Made by a program: the position numbers and the translations under genes. Below the pieces are notes generated by a model. That model was not told where the DNA came from. It saw only the letters and a program-made list of their open reading frames with translations, and ran no database searches. Source: Bog-950 sp046329535 (GTDB lineage Bacteria; Bacteroidota; Bacteroidia; Chitinophagales; LD1). From it: a DNA stretch of 64,000 nt. Positions 1-8,187 of this stretch are shown piece after piece; position 1 is the stretch's first letter, and the number at the start of each line of letters is the position of its first letter. The DNA is taken from positions 1 through 64,000 of the forward strand of contig JAXLUN010000005.1 of the NCBI GenBank assembly GCA_046329535.1, given 5' to 3'.

Positions 1-355
1 ATTTACCTGGTATGGCATTAGGAGGATATTGCATGTCCGAAGCAGGTACCGATTCGGTTGTAGCTTTTACCTGAGTAACCTCTTTTACAGGTAATGTTTT
101 TTCGTCAGCTGCCTTTGTTTCCTGGTTGGTTGCAGGGGCATCTTCCTTGGTTGTTTTTTTAGGTTGCTCGTTGGTTTCTTCGGGAGTATTAGGAGGTACA
201 GGAACATTTTTGCCTCCCTGCCAGATAACGGCATTCGGATTAGAGTTTTTGTACTTATCAAGATTTGGATTACCTGTATTTATAAATATCTGTGCGTTTA
301 TCACTGAACTGCAAAAAATACCGATAAGTAATAATAAAAGTCGTTGTTGATTCAT
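1..355 (-). CDS. Secreted hypothetical protein, C-terminus outside the window
   Basis: Reading the minus strand from the ATG at 355 gives an open frame to the left edge with no stop, so the gene is cut by the window. About 118 residues are visible. They start with a signal peptide (positive Asn-Gln-Gln-Arg start, Leu/Ile core, cleavage after Asn-Ala-Gln around residue 22). A low-complexity Pro/Thr/Lys/Glu linker follows. No recognised domain lies in the visible part. A Bacteroidota -7 box sits just upstream (378-385). Export to periplasm or outer membrane is likely; function unknown. Confidence 0.6.
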   Translation of the reverse strand, partial: MNQQRLLLLLIGIFCSSVINAQIFINTGNPNLDKYKNSNPNAVIWQGGKNVPVPPNTPEETNEQPKKTTKEDAPATNQETKAADEKTLPVKEVTQVKATTESVPASDMQYPPNAIPGK

Positions 356-377
356 TATAATGAATTTTTATTGTGTT

Positions 378-410
378 CAAAGTTAGGATATTAATAAAAG
401 TTGTGCCAAA
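378..410 (-). promoter_or_regulatory. Bacteroidota-type promoter for the leftmost minus-strand gene
   Basis: On the minus strand a perfect TAACTTTG (-7 box, 385-378) is preceded after 21 nt by TTTG (-33 box, 410-407). The ATG at 355 is about 20 nt downstream. Confidence 0.5.
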
Positions 411-467
411 AGTTATCAAAGCACTTACAAACACGCTATTCTTGCGGTGTTTTATAAAATAATCATC

Positions 468-1292
468 ATGCAGAATATTGTAGAGTTAAGGGTGCGAATA
501 GAAGAAGTCTGGAGTAATCGTGAGTTATTAAAGGACGATACTTACAAGGAAGACATTAAATCCGTTATTTCTCTATTGGATTCTGGAACAATAAGAGTTG
601 CGGAGTTTGTGGAAAATGCGTGGATAATAAACGAGTGGATTAAAAAGGCGGTAATACTTTACTTCCCCATTATGCAAATGGAAACATTTGAAGTTGGACC
701 TATGGAGTTTCACGATAAAATTCCTCTTAAGCGAAATTACAGTGCTCTTGGAGTGCGTGTTGTACCTCATGCTATTGCCCGATATGGTAGTTATTTGGCC
801 AAAGGGGTTATTATGATGCCGAGTTATGTAAATATAGGTGCCTATGTAGATGAAGGAACTATGGTAGATACATGGGCAACTGTAGGCTCATGTGCTCAGA
901 TTGGTAAGCATGTTCATCTAAGCGGTGGTGTTGGCATTGGTGGCGTTCTGGAACCTGTTCAGGCAGCTCCTGTAATAATAGAGGATAACTGCTTTATTGG
1001 TTCCAGATGTATTGTAGTAGAGGGGGTAAGAGTTGGCAGAGAGGCTGTACTAGGTGCTAACGTTGTGTTAACCATGAGTACAAAAATCATAGACATAACT
1101 GAAGAGGAGCCAAAAGAGTATAAAGGGTATGTCCCCCCCCGTTCTGTAGTAATACCTGGTAGTTACACTAAAAAATTTCCAGCCGGAGAATATCAGGTGC
1201 CCTGTGCATTAATTATTGGTACACGGAAAGAATCTACAGATAAAAAGACTTCACTTAATGATGCTCTTCGCGAACATTCAGTAGCGGTTTAG
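468..1292 (+). CDS. dapD: 2,3,4,5-tetrahydropyridine-2,6-dicarboxylate N-succinyltransferase
   Basis: DapD succinylates tetrahydrodipicolinate with succinyl-CoA in the lysine/meso-diaminopimelate pathway (cytosol). The 274-residue protein has the usual helical N-terminal domain. A left-handed beta-helix made of hexapeptide repeats follows (roughly residues 95-225), including the family stretch MVDTWATVGSCAQIGKHVHL. The ATG at 468 was chosen over an in-frame GTG at 447, because DapD proteins start directly with the helix that follows MQNIVEL. A run of eight C at 1133-1140 lies in the Val-Pro-Pro-Arg codons. The 3' end overlaps the convergent kinase gene by 4 bp. Identity is secure. Confidence 0.95.
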   Translation: MQNIVELRVRIEEVWSNRELLKDDTYKEDIKSVISLLDSGTIRVAEFVENAWIINEWIKKAVILYFPIMQMETFEVGPMEFHDKIPLKRNYSALGVRVVPHAIARYGSYLAKGVIMMPSYVNIGAYVDEGTMVDTWATVGSCAQIGKHVHLSGGVGIGGVLEPVQAAPVIIEDNCFIGSRCIVVEGVRVGREAVLGANVVLTMSTKIIDITEEEPKEYKGYVPPRSVVIPGSYTKKFPAGEYQVPCALIIGTRKESTDKKTSLNDALREHSVAV

Positions 1293-3814
1293 TTGTTTTG
1301 TATTTTGGGCAATGTAAAATAGAAAGAGCTTCCTTTTCCTTCCTTTGATTCTGCCCAAATTTTACCCCCATGCTTAGTTACTACCTTTTGACAAACACTT
1401 AATCCAATTCCCGTGCCTTGAAACTCATGGTCGTTGTGCAGACGTTTAAAGATTTTAAAAATCTGCTCGGAGTATTCCTGATCGAAACCAATTCCATTAT
1501 CACTAACTATAAATAACCAGAAAGGATCTTCATCAGTGACAGTTATATGTACTGTTTTCTCCGCCTTGGTGTTATACTTGATACCATTCTCAATAAGATT
1601 TTGGAACAATTCTGAGAGCATGGTGTCATTACCTTTTACAGTAGGCATATCGGTAACTGTAACCTTGGCATGATTAGTAGTTATTATCTCATTCAACCCA
1701 CTAATTACTTTTCCTACAACATTATTTAGCGGAACATCACTTACAAAACTTATCTGTTGTTCCAATCTGGAATATTGCAGAATATCACGTATAAGTCCAC
1801 TCATTTTGTTGGCTCCTTCTATGCTGTAGTTAAGAAACTCCAGCGCTTCATCGTTCAATACTGCACCATGTTTTCTCTTTAACAGACTCAAATACGAAAT
1901 GATAGTTCGTATCGGCTGTTTCATATCATGGCTTACTATGTATGCAAACTCTTCCAGTTCTTTGTTTGATAATTCCAGTTTAGTGGCTTTATTTTCTAAT
2001 TCACTCTGGGCAAGCTTAAGGTCGGTAATATCCCGTATAATGAGCAGATATTCGTTAGCCTTGAAAGGTGCAAGCAGGGCTTTGAAAAACCTTCCCTTAT
2101 GTGTGTTTGAATCTTCAAACTCAAATGAAGCTGTAAGGTCAGTTTCTATTACTTCGGTTAGTGCTTTTTCAAAAAGAGGCACTGTTTCTTTGGGTAAAAA
2201 GTCTTTAAAACTTCTACCAATCAAATCATAATCGTGCAGGTAGGGGGTAAGGGTAGAATAATTATTACTTCCGGTAAACTCTCCTTTATTGTTGAGCATA
2301 TAAAGCCAATCAGGCAACGCTCGAAGAATGAACTCGTTGGTTAATTGAGCTTCATGAAGGCGCATTTCGGTTCTCAGTCTGGTGAATGCGCTGGCAATCA
2401 TGTTTCCTATCAATCCAAAAAAGCTGGAGGAAACATTTTTTACCTTGTCATCAAAGACAAAAATTACAAAACCGTTGACTATATTTCCGCTTTGCAGAGG
2501 TACGAGATAGAAAAATTTACCGGGAATGTCGTCCGTAGTCGTTACCTGTATTTCATGAAGTTGCCCATGCAAAACAAAGTTCCCGTGAGTGGCTTTGTCT
2601 CCCTTAATCGAACGAAGGAAAAGGATTAGCTGCTGATTAATTTTAACTACCAGATTGAAATAATGATTCAAATTCAGCAGCGGGTTGTCAAACCATTGGT
2701 TGGTGGATCGAAATTCATCATGCAGTTTACCATGCATTCGGTATACGAGGGCACCATCTGCTCCGAGCATTTTACCAAAATCGCTTAATGCTACATCAAC
2801 ACCATGCAGTATTTCTTTACGGTCTACATTGATAAACTCATTGGAGTGCTTAATGAGCATTTCCTCCACCTTCAGTTTTTGCTGTATTTCCTGTTCCAGT
2901 TCTTTTCGCTTTTCAATATTGCGGGTTTCAGCAAAAATTAGTTTTTCGTTTAACCCAGGTCCCGATCTGAAAGAGCTAAAAATGGATTCAACCCATATAT
3001 GTTTACCACTTGAACTTACCAATCTGAATTCAGTATTTAAGCGAACCTCATCTTCAATGGTTGCTTTAGATAGTATGTTACGTACTTTCTCCACATCTTC
3101 GGCAACTATTAGATCATAAAACTGCATTTTCATTATCTGCTGAATCTTGTGTCCTGTTAAAAGTTCAGCAGCAGGATTGAGGTATACAAACTGAAACTTG
3201 TTATTTAAAATGAGTTGAGCATCGCGTCCATTTTCACTCAAAGTTTTAAACTGAACATTACTATTTACACCAGCTTGTGTTAGCTTAAATCGTTGATGGT
3301 TGACAATAATATTTCCAATAAGCACAAATAGAAGTATGAACTGATGCATTGGTTGCATCAGTATCGGGCTGTTCTCTAGGTTTATGTAAACAATAATGAT
3401 GAAAAATAGAATCTCTGCTATAGTGAAAAGTGTTAGTTCTCTCCTGGAGTCAAGAGCTTGAGATGAAACAACAAAAAGAATGTAACACATCAAAACATAG
3501 AAAGACTCAGTGTCGGTTGGCCCTTGTGTACTTTGCCCGTAAGCATAAATAATATTGAAATTAACATGCAGTAGAAATACTTTGAAAAGAATGGAAGTAT
3601 AGCTGTTCCACCTGCTAAGTGATACAATTACAACGGCCGAGCCCAGCACGACTCCCAACATCCATACCAATGGAGAATCATTAGTCAGTTTGCCATTGTA
3701 GTATTCAATGCCGTTTCCTAAAATGTAGGTTAATACAATGAAAATTGTAATAATCCTTTCTTTCCAGAAAAGCTCCGATCGAATGTTTTTAAATATACCT
3801 AATAGCCAAGACAT
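1289..3814 (-). CDS. Membrane-bound PAS-sensor histidine kinase
   Basis: Hybrid-free sensor kinase of about 841 residues. The first 190 or so residues hold about six hydrophobic helices. A PAS domain (about 200-310), a GAF-like segment (about 340-500) and a second PAS (about 510-620) follow. The HisKA H-box has the phosphoacceptor in SHDMKQP (near residue 630), and the HATPase domain shows LIENGIKYN, SDNGIGFD and GTGIGLS. Autophosphorylation on His and transfer to a response regulator is the expected chemistry. No receiver gene is adjacent, so it is an orphan kinase here. The start at 3814 is preferred over 3838 because a perfect -7 box (3821-3828) lies between the two. Signal unknown. Confidence 0.88.
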   Translation of the reverse strand: MSWLLGIFKNIRSELFWKERIITIFIVLTYILGNGIEYYNGKLTNDSPLVWMLGVVLGSAVVIVSLSRWNSYTSILFKVFLLHVNFNIIYAYGQSTQGPTDTESFYVLMCYILFVVSSQALDSRRELTLFTIAEILFFIIIVYINLENSPILMQPMHQFILLFVLIGNIIVNHQRFKLTQAGVNSNVQFKTLSENGRDAQLILNNKFQFVYLNPAAELLTGHKIQQIMKMQFYDLIVAEDVEKVRNILSKATIEDEVRLNTEFRLVSSSGKHIWVESIFSSFRSGPGLNEKLIFAETRNIEKRKELEQEIQQKLKVEEMLIKHSNEFINVDRKEILHGVDVALSDFGKMLGADGALVYRMHGKLHDEFRSTNQWFDNPLLNLNHYFNLVVKINQQLILFLRSIKGDKATHGNFVLHGQLHEIQVTTTDDIPGKFFYLVPLQSGNIVNGFVIFVFDDKVKNVSSSFFGLIGNMIASAFTRLRTEMRLHEAQLTNEFILRALPDWLYMLNNKGEFTGSNNYSTLTPYLHDYDLIGRSFKDFLPKETVPLFEKALTEVIETDLTASFEFEDSNTHKGRFFKALLAPFKANEYLLIIRDITDLKLAQSELENKATKLELSNKELEEFAYIVSHDMKQPIRTIISYLSLLKRKHGAVLNDEALEFLNYSIEGANKMSGLIRDILQYSRLEQQISFVSDVPLNNVVGKVISGLNEIITTNHAKVTVTDMPTVKGNDTMLSELFQNLIENGIKYNTKAEKTVHITVTDEDPFWLFIVSDNGIGFDQEYSEQIFKIFKRLHNDHEFQGTGIGLSVCQKVVTKHGGKIWAESKEGKGSSFYFTLPKIQNN

Positions 3815-3820
3815 TGTACC

Positions 3821-3828
3821 CAAATATA
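3821..3828 (-). promoter_or_regulatory. -7 promoter box of the histidine kinase, near-leaderless
   Basis: TATATTTG on the minus strand fits TAnnTTTG exactly and ends only 6 nt before the ATG at 3814. The predicted mRNA would have almost no 5' leader. A TTG at 3851-3849 gives a plausible -33 element. Confidence 0.4.
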
Positions 3829-3930
3829 GCCATCTCAATGGTTATTTACAATTTGAACATGATTAAATACAGGTTTTTGAGCTATAAAATGTGGATTAAT
3901 TTCTGTTCATTCGCCCGCAAAACCAACAAG

Positions 3931-5223
3931 ATGCGTAAAGAGTTTAGTGACCTTATTGACAAATTGCTGACCAAGAACCGCGAACTTGGGTTGCTACAGT
4001 TAACCGATGAAAGCCAGACAACCGATGGACGTACGGTTACAGTAAAAGGCAAGGAGATGGTCTATTTTGGTTCTTGTAATTACTTAGGACTAGAAACTGA
4101 CCAAAGACTAAAAAATGCCGCTAAGGACGCTATTGACAGGTTAGGTACACAAACTTCATACTCTAGAGCAGGATTGTCAAATAATCTTTACGACACATTA
4201 GAAAATAAACTCGGTGAAATTTTTGGAAAGCCGACTCTTTTGGCTCCAACTACCAGTTTAGGTCATGTGTCCGTTATTCCCGTAATAATTGGTGAGCGTG
4301 ACGCCCTGATTATGGATCATCAGGTTCATAATAGTGTTAAGAATGCAATTCAGATGGTAAAGGCTGATGGGGTCTATACGGAAACACTTAAACATAACCG
4401 AGTTGATTATCTGGAAACCCGCATACAGATATTGAAACAAACTTATGATCGTGTCTGGTATTTCTGTGATGGTGTTTATTCCATGTATGGAGATTCCGCT
4501 CCATTCAAAGAGCTTTGGCAATTGTTGGACAAGTATGACCAATTTAATCTGTATGTTGATGATGCGCATGGAATGAGTTGGGCTGGTCAACACGGTCGCG
4601 GAATGGCTTTGTCAAAAATGCCTTTCCATCCTCGGATGATTTTAACCACTTCTTTAGCAAAAGGTTTTGCCAATTGCGGAGGAGCATTGGTGTTTGGCGA
4701 TGAGCAACAGAAAAGTTTGATTCGTAATTGCGGAAGTTCATTTATTTTCTCTGGTCCTCTTCAGCCAGCAGTTTTAGCTTCAGGTATTGCTTCAGCCGAT
4801 ATTCACCTTAGCGAGGAAATTGAGAGTTATCAAAATGATTTATTTGAGCGGATGCTTTGTTTTGTTGAGAGGGCCAAAGAACTAGGACTTCCTGTAGTTA
4901 ATAATGAGTTAACTCCTATCTTCTTTATTGGTACAAGTAAGGCAGAAGTAGGTTATAAACTGGTTAAACATTTAATGGATAGAGGTATGCTCATTCATCA
5001 AAATGTTTTCCCCACTGTTCCAATGAAAAATGCTGGCTTACGAGTTGCATTAACCAATCATATCAGTATTAAGGACATTCATACTCTTCTTGATGAGATA
5101 GCTGAAGTAATGCCAAAGTTCTTAGCGGAAGAAAATTTCAGCATGGAGCAAATCCATGAAGCTTTCGGTCTAACTAATCCGGCTAAGACTATTAGCGATA
5201 TTCAGAAATTGAAAATTGCCTGA
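3931..5223 (+). CDS. PLP-dependent alpha-oxoamine synthase (KBL/BioF/SPT family)
   Basis: Fold-type I PLP enzyme of 430 residues. The family condenses an amino acid with an acyl-CoA and decarboxylates it. Visible marks are CNYLGLETD near the start, the PLP-stacking and Asp/His region (FCDGVYSMYGD, VDDAHGMSWAG), and the Schiff-base lysine in TSLAKGF. Candidates are 2-amino-3-ketobutyrate CoA ligase, 8-amino-7-oxononanoate synthase, serine palmitoyltransferase or the related sulfonolipid/capnine synthase of Bacteroidota; the sequence alone does not decide. ATG 3931 (MRKEFSDL) was chosen because the upstream in-frame extension from 3814 is not family-like. No biotin or threonine genes are adjacent. 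Confidence 0.8.
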   Translation: MRKEFSDLIDKLLTKNRELGLLQLTDESQTTDGRTVTVKGKEMVYFGSCNYLGLETDQRLKNAAKDAIDRLGTQTSYSRAGLSNNLYDTLENKLGEIFGKPTLLAPTTSLGHVSVIPVIIGERDALIMDHQVHNSVKNAIQMVKADGVYTETLKHNRVDYLETRIQILKQTYDRVWYFCDGVYSMYGDSAPFKELWQLLDKYDQFNLYVDDAHGMSWAGQHGRGMALSKMPFHPRMILTTSLAKGFANCGGALVFGDEQQKSLIRNCGSSFIFSGPLQPAVLASGIASADIHLSEEIESYQNDLFERMLCFVERAKELGLPVVNNELTPIFFIGTSKAEVGYKLVKHLMDRGMLIHQNVFPTVPMKNAGLRVALTNHISIKDIHTLLDEIAEVMPKFLAEENFSMEQIHEAFGLTNPAKTISDIQKLKIA

Positions 5224-5229
5224 TAACTG

Positions 5230-6153
5230 CTAAGGCTCCATCATTTTCTCAATCGACATTTCTTTTCTAGAAAAATAGGAGTGTAGAATTACAGATAGCA
5301 TTATCAACACAGTTCCTGCAAAAAATCCTGTATCTAGGTTCTTATTCTCCCCAAATATTAAGAATGCAAGCGCTATTCCATAAACTGGTTCCAGGTTTAT
5401 AGACAAGTTCAGTGTAAAAGCCGAAAGATGTTTTAATGCATTTAAAGACAGAATCAAGGTGACATGCGTGCAGGCAATAGCTAATACGGATAGTAAAATC
5501 CAGTCAGTTGCATTGGGAACTAGCTTTTCTGGATTAAAATAGTTGATATAAAAAGGTAGAAAAGCCGATAAGGCTAACAGGCCGCAAGCAATTTCGTAAA
5601 ACGAAACTATCTGGCTCGCTACTTCTTTTATCACTTCTTTGTTGAGTATGTTAAAAAATGCACCAACAAACGCAGCCAGTAAAGCGAGTAAAATTCCGGT
5701 GGCGTAGTCGTTTTTATCACTATAAAAGATGATGGCAATGCCACAGATGGCCATAAAGCTATAAAGCAGCTCTGTTATGTTGAATTTTTTACGTGTAATT
5801 ACGGGTTCTATAAGAGCCGTAAACAGCGTGGTGCTCGAAAAAACGCTGAGTGTTGTACTCACATTTGAATATTTTATGGCTCCGTAAAAAAATAACCAGT
5901 GAATCATTAGCAGAACACCTATACCGAATAATTTCCAGAAGTTTGCCACTGAAACCCAAAAACTCATTCCTGAAATATATATGTATAAGGCAAGCGATAG
6001 GGTGGTAATAATCAGTCTATACCATACCAAAAGCCCTTCGCTTAATTCTATACTCCTGCCTAAAACAGCGGTTGCTCCCCAAAGTAAAACAGACAGGTGC
6101 ATCTGTATATATGCTTTGGTGATTTCAGACTGTGCTTGGTAGTGCTTTAGCAT
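5230..6153 (-). CDS. EamA/DMT-superfamily transporter
   Basis: Integral inner-membrane protein of 307 residues with about ten hydrophobic helices in two homologous halves, typical of the drug/metabolite transporter superfamily. The N-terminal half shows LLWGATAVLGR in the first helix, the usual EamA signature. Members export amino acids, nucleosides or other small metabolites; the substrate here cannot be read. It converges on the alpha-oxoamine synthase gene with a 6-bp gap. A perfect -7 box CAAAAGTA (minus-strand TACTTTTG) lies at 6161-6168, immediately before the start. Confidence 0.85.
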   Translation of the reverse strand: MLKHYQAQSEITKAYIQMHLSVLLWGATAVLGRSIELSEGLLVWYRLIITTLSLALYIYISGMSFWVSVANFWKLFGIGVLLMIHWLFFYGAIKYSNVSTTLSVFSSTTLFTALIEPVITRKKFNITELLYSFMAICGIAIIFYSDKNDYATGILLALLAAFVGAFFNILNKEVIKEVASQIVSFYEIACGLLALSAFLPFYINYFNPEKLVPNATDWILLSVLAIACTHVTLILSLNALKHLSAFTLNLSINLEPVYGIALAFLIFGENKNLDTGFFAGTVLIMLSVILHSYFSRKEMSIEKMMEP

Positions 6154-6160
6154 AGCGCGT

Positions 6161-6168
6161 CAAAAGTA
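6161..6168 (-). promoter_or_regulatory. -7 promoter box of the EamA gene
   Basis: Minus-strand TACTTTTG, an exact TAnnTTTG match, 7 nt upstream of the ATG at 6153. No clear -33 TTTG at normal spacing. Confidence 0.35.
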
Positions 6169-6241
6169 TCTATTTACTCAATTGTTGGCTGTCACTGGCT
6201 GCAACCGCCTGCAGAGTTTATTCACATAATAAATCTTTCAT

Positions 6242-6271
6242 TTTGAAAATTGCTTTTTACCTCTATTTTCG
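6242..6271 (+). promoter_or_regulatory. Promoter of atpDC
   Basis: TTTG (6242-6245, -33 box), 18 nt, then TATTTTCG (6264-6271, -7 box with one change). The atpD ATG follows 34 nt later. This is the textbook arrangement for the Bacteroidota primary sigma factor. Confidence 0.6.
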
Positions 6272-6305
6272 CACCGCATTTTAAAACCCTATAATTCTTA
6301 TATAG

Positions 6306-7823
6306 ATGGCTAACATTGGAAAAGTAAAACAAATCATTGGTCCTGTTGTGGACGTTAGTTTTGAATCGCAGGACGCTAAACTCCCACAAATTCTAAGCGC
6401 TCTTGAAGTGACCAGAGATAACGGGCAAAAAGTAATTCTTGAAGTACAGCAACACTTAGGTGAAGATGCGGTTAGAACCGTTGCAATGGATTCTACCGAT
6501 GGTATGCGCAGAGGAATGGATGTTCTGGACTTGGGCGCACCTATCACTATGCCGGTAGGGGAATCTATTAAGGGACGATTGTTTAATGTGATTGGTGAAG
6601 CTATTGATGGCATCAATGTTCCAGTTAGCAAAGAAGGCGGTTATCCGATACACCGTATGCCACCGGCTTACGAAGATTTGGCAACCAATGCTGAAGTTCT
6701 TTTTACCGGTATTAAGGTAATTGACCTTTTAGAGCCTTACTCCAAAGGAGGAAAAATTGGTTTGTTTGGTGGTGCGGGTGTAGGTAAAACGGTTTTGATC
6801 ATGGAATTGATTAACAACATTGCCAAGGCATATGCTGGTCTTTCTGTGTTTGCTGGTGTAGGTGAAAGAACCCGTGAAGGAAATGACCTTTTGCGCGAGA
6901 TGATTGAGTCTAATGTTGTGAAATACGGAGAGGAGTTTAAACATAGCATGGAGAAAGGTGGATGGGACTTATCTAAAGTAGATGCTGCCGAGTTGGCAAA
7001 ATCTCAGGCTACCCTGGTATTTGGTCAGATGAATGAACCGCCAGGTGCACGTGCACGTGTGGCTCTTTCGGGTTTGACTATTGCCGAATACTTTCGCGAT
7101 GGAGATAAAAATGATGCTAAGGGTGGTCGGGATATCCTTTTCTTTATTGACAATATCTTCCGTTTCACACAGGCAGGTTCAGAGGTGTCCGCCTTGTTGG
7201 GTCGTATGCCATCTGCCGTAGGTTATCAGCCAACTTTGGCAACTGAAATGGGTTTAATGCAGGAACGTATTACTTCTACAAAGAGAGGTTCAATTACATC
7301 GGTTCAAGCGGTTTACGTACCAGCCGATGACTTGACCGACCCGGCTCCAGCAACAACCTTTGCGCACTTGGATGCTACCACGGTATTGAATCGTAAGATT
7401 GCGGAATTGGGAATTTATCCAGCCGTTGACCCTTTGGATTCTACTTCTAGAATTTTGAATGCACAGGTTTTGGGTGATGCCCACTATGGTTGTGCCATGC
7501 GAGTTAAAGAAATTTTACAGCGTTATAAAGAGTTGCAGGATATTATCGCCATTCTTGGTATGGATGAGTTAAGTGAGGAAGACCGTTTAGTGGTTCACCG
7601 TGCAAGACGCGTTCAGCGTTTTCTTTCTCAGCCTTTCCACGTTGCAGAGCAGTTCACAGGCTTGAAAGGAGTGTTGGTGCCGATTGAAGAAACTATTAAA
7701 GGCTTTAATATGATTCTGGATGGTGAAGTAGATAAGTATCCAGAAGCAGCATTCAACTTAGTAGGCTCTATTGAAGATGCCATTGCCAAGGGAGAAAAAC
7801 TGATTGCTGAAGCAACTAAATAG
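6306..7823 (+). CDS. atpD: F1 ATP synthase subunit beta
   Basis: Catalytic subunit of the F1 head, making ATP on the cytoplasmic face of the inner membrane. The 505 residues include the P-loop GGAGVGKT, GERTREGNDL, the conserved NEPPGARARV stretch and the LLGRMPSAVGYQPTLATEMG region. It is a two-gene unit with atpC, 8 bp downstream, while the remaining ATP synthase genes are not in the window; this split atpDC arrangement is usual in Bacteroidota. A good -33/-7 promoter precedes it and a strong terminator follows atpC. Confidence 0.98.
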   Translation: MANIGKVKQIIGPVVDVSFESQDAKLPQILSALEVTRDNGQKVILEVQQHLGEDAVRTVAMDSTDGMRRGMDVLDLGAPITMPVGESIKGRLFNVIGEAIDGINVPVSKEGGYPIHRMPPAYEDLATNAEVLFTGIKVIDLLEPYSKGGKIGLFGGAGVGKTVLIMELINNIAKAYAGLSVFAGVGERTREGNDLLREMIESNVVKYGEEFKHSMEKGGWDLSKVDAAELAKSQATLVFGQMNEPPGARARVALSGLTIAEYFRDGDKNDAKGGRDILFFIDNIFRFTQAGSEVSALLGRMPSAVGYQPTLATEMGLMQERITSTKRGSITSVQAVYVPADDLTDPAPATTFAHLDATTVLNRKIAELGIYPAVDPLDSTSRILNAQVLGDAHYGCAMRVKEILQRYKELQDIIAILGMDELSEEDRLVVHRARRVQRFLSQPFHVAEQFTGLKGVLVPIEETIKGFNMILDGEVDKYPEAAFNLVGSIEDAIAKGEKLIAEATK

Positions 7824-7831
7824 TTATCCAG

Positions 7832-8080
7832 ATGAAACTCGAAATACTTACTCCTGAAAAAAAGCTATATAGTGGAGAAGCTACCATGGTACAGCTACCC
7901 GGTGTGGATGGTTTATTTGAGATACTTAACAATCACGCGCCAATCATTTCTGCTCTCACTAAAGGCTCGGTGAAGGTGAAAAGTGCCGAAGGAAGCAAGC
8001 TCTTTAGTATCGGTGGTGGATTTGTAGAGTGTTTGAATAATAAGGTAATTGTTTGTGCCGAAGGAGGGAAAGCGGAATAG
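7832..8080 (+). CDS. atpC: F1 ATP synthase subunit epsilon
   Basis: This 82-residue protein is the N-terminal beta-sandwich of the epsilon subunit, with EILTPEKKLYSGEATMVQLPG at its start and the GxFEILNNHAPIISAL-type loop. It lacks the C-terminal helical hairpin of the roughly 135-residue E. coli subunit, as is common in Bacteroidota, so the usual epsilon-inhibition by the helical arm is not expected. It follows atpD by 8 bp in the same operon. Confidence 0.95.
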   Translation: MKLEILTPEKKLYSGEATMVQLPGVDGLFEILNNHAPIISALTKGSVKVKSAEGSKLFSIGGGFVECLNNKVIVCAEGGKAE

Positions 8081-8117
8081 TTTATAATATTCTCTTTCTG
8101 AAATTTTGACATAATTG

Positions 8118-8150
8118 AACAGTCTGCCCATACCGGCAGACTGTTTGTTT
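8118..8150 (+). terminator. Intrinsic terminator of atpDC
   Basis: Perfect 11-bp stem (AACAGTCTGCC at 8118-8128, its complement at 8135-8145) with a 6-nt loop, followed by a T-rich TTGTTT tail. It lies 38 nt after the atpC stop. Confidence 0.85.
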
Positions 8151-8172
8151 TATAAACCTGCTTTAATATTTC

Positions 8173-8180
8173 TATTTTCG
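8173..8180 (+). promoter_or_regulatory. -7 box of mtaB, near-leaderless
   Basis: TATTTTCG, the same box as atpD, ends 7 nt before the mtaB ATG at 8188. TTTG at 8144-8147 is a possible -33 element but the 25-nt spacing is long and it overlaps the terminator stem. Confidence 0.4.
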
Positions 8181-8187
8181 ATCCTGC

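Noticed and set aside
3814..3930. 39-residue N-terminal extension of the alpha-oxoamine synthase
   Set aside because: Extension is not family-like and overlaps the divergent kinase promoter; ATG 3931 gives the normal N-terminus.
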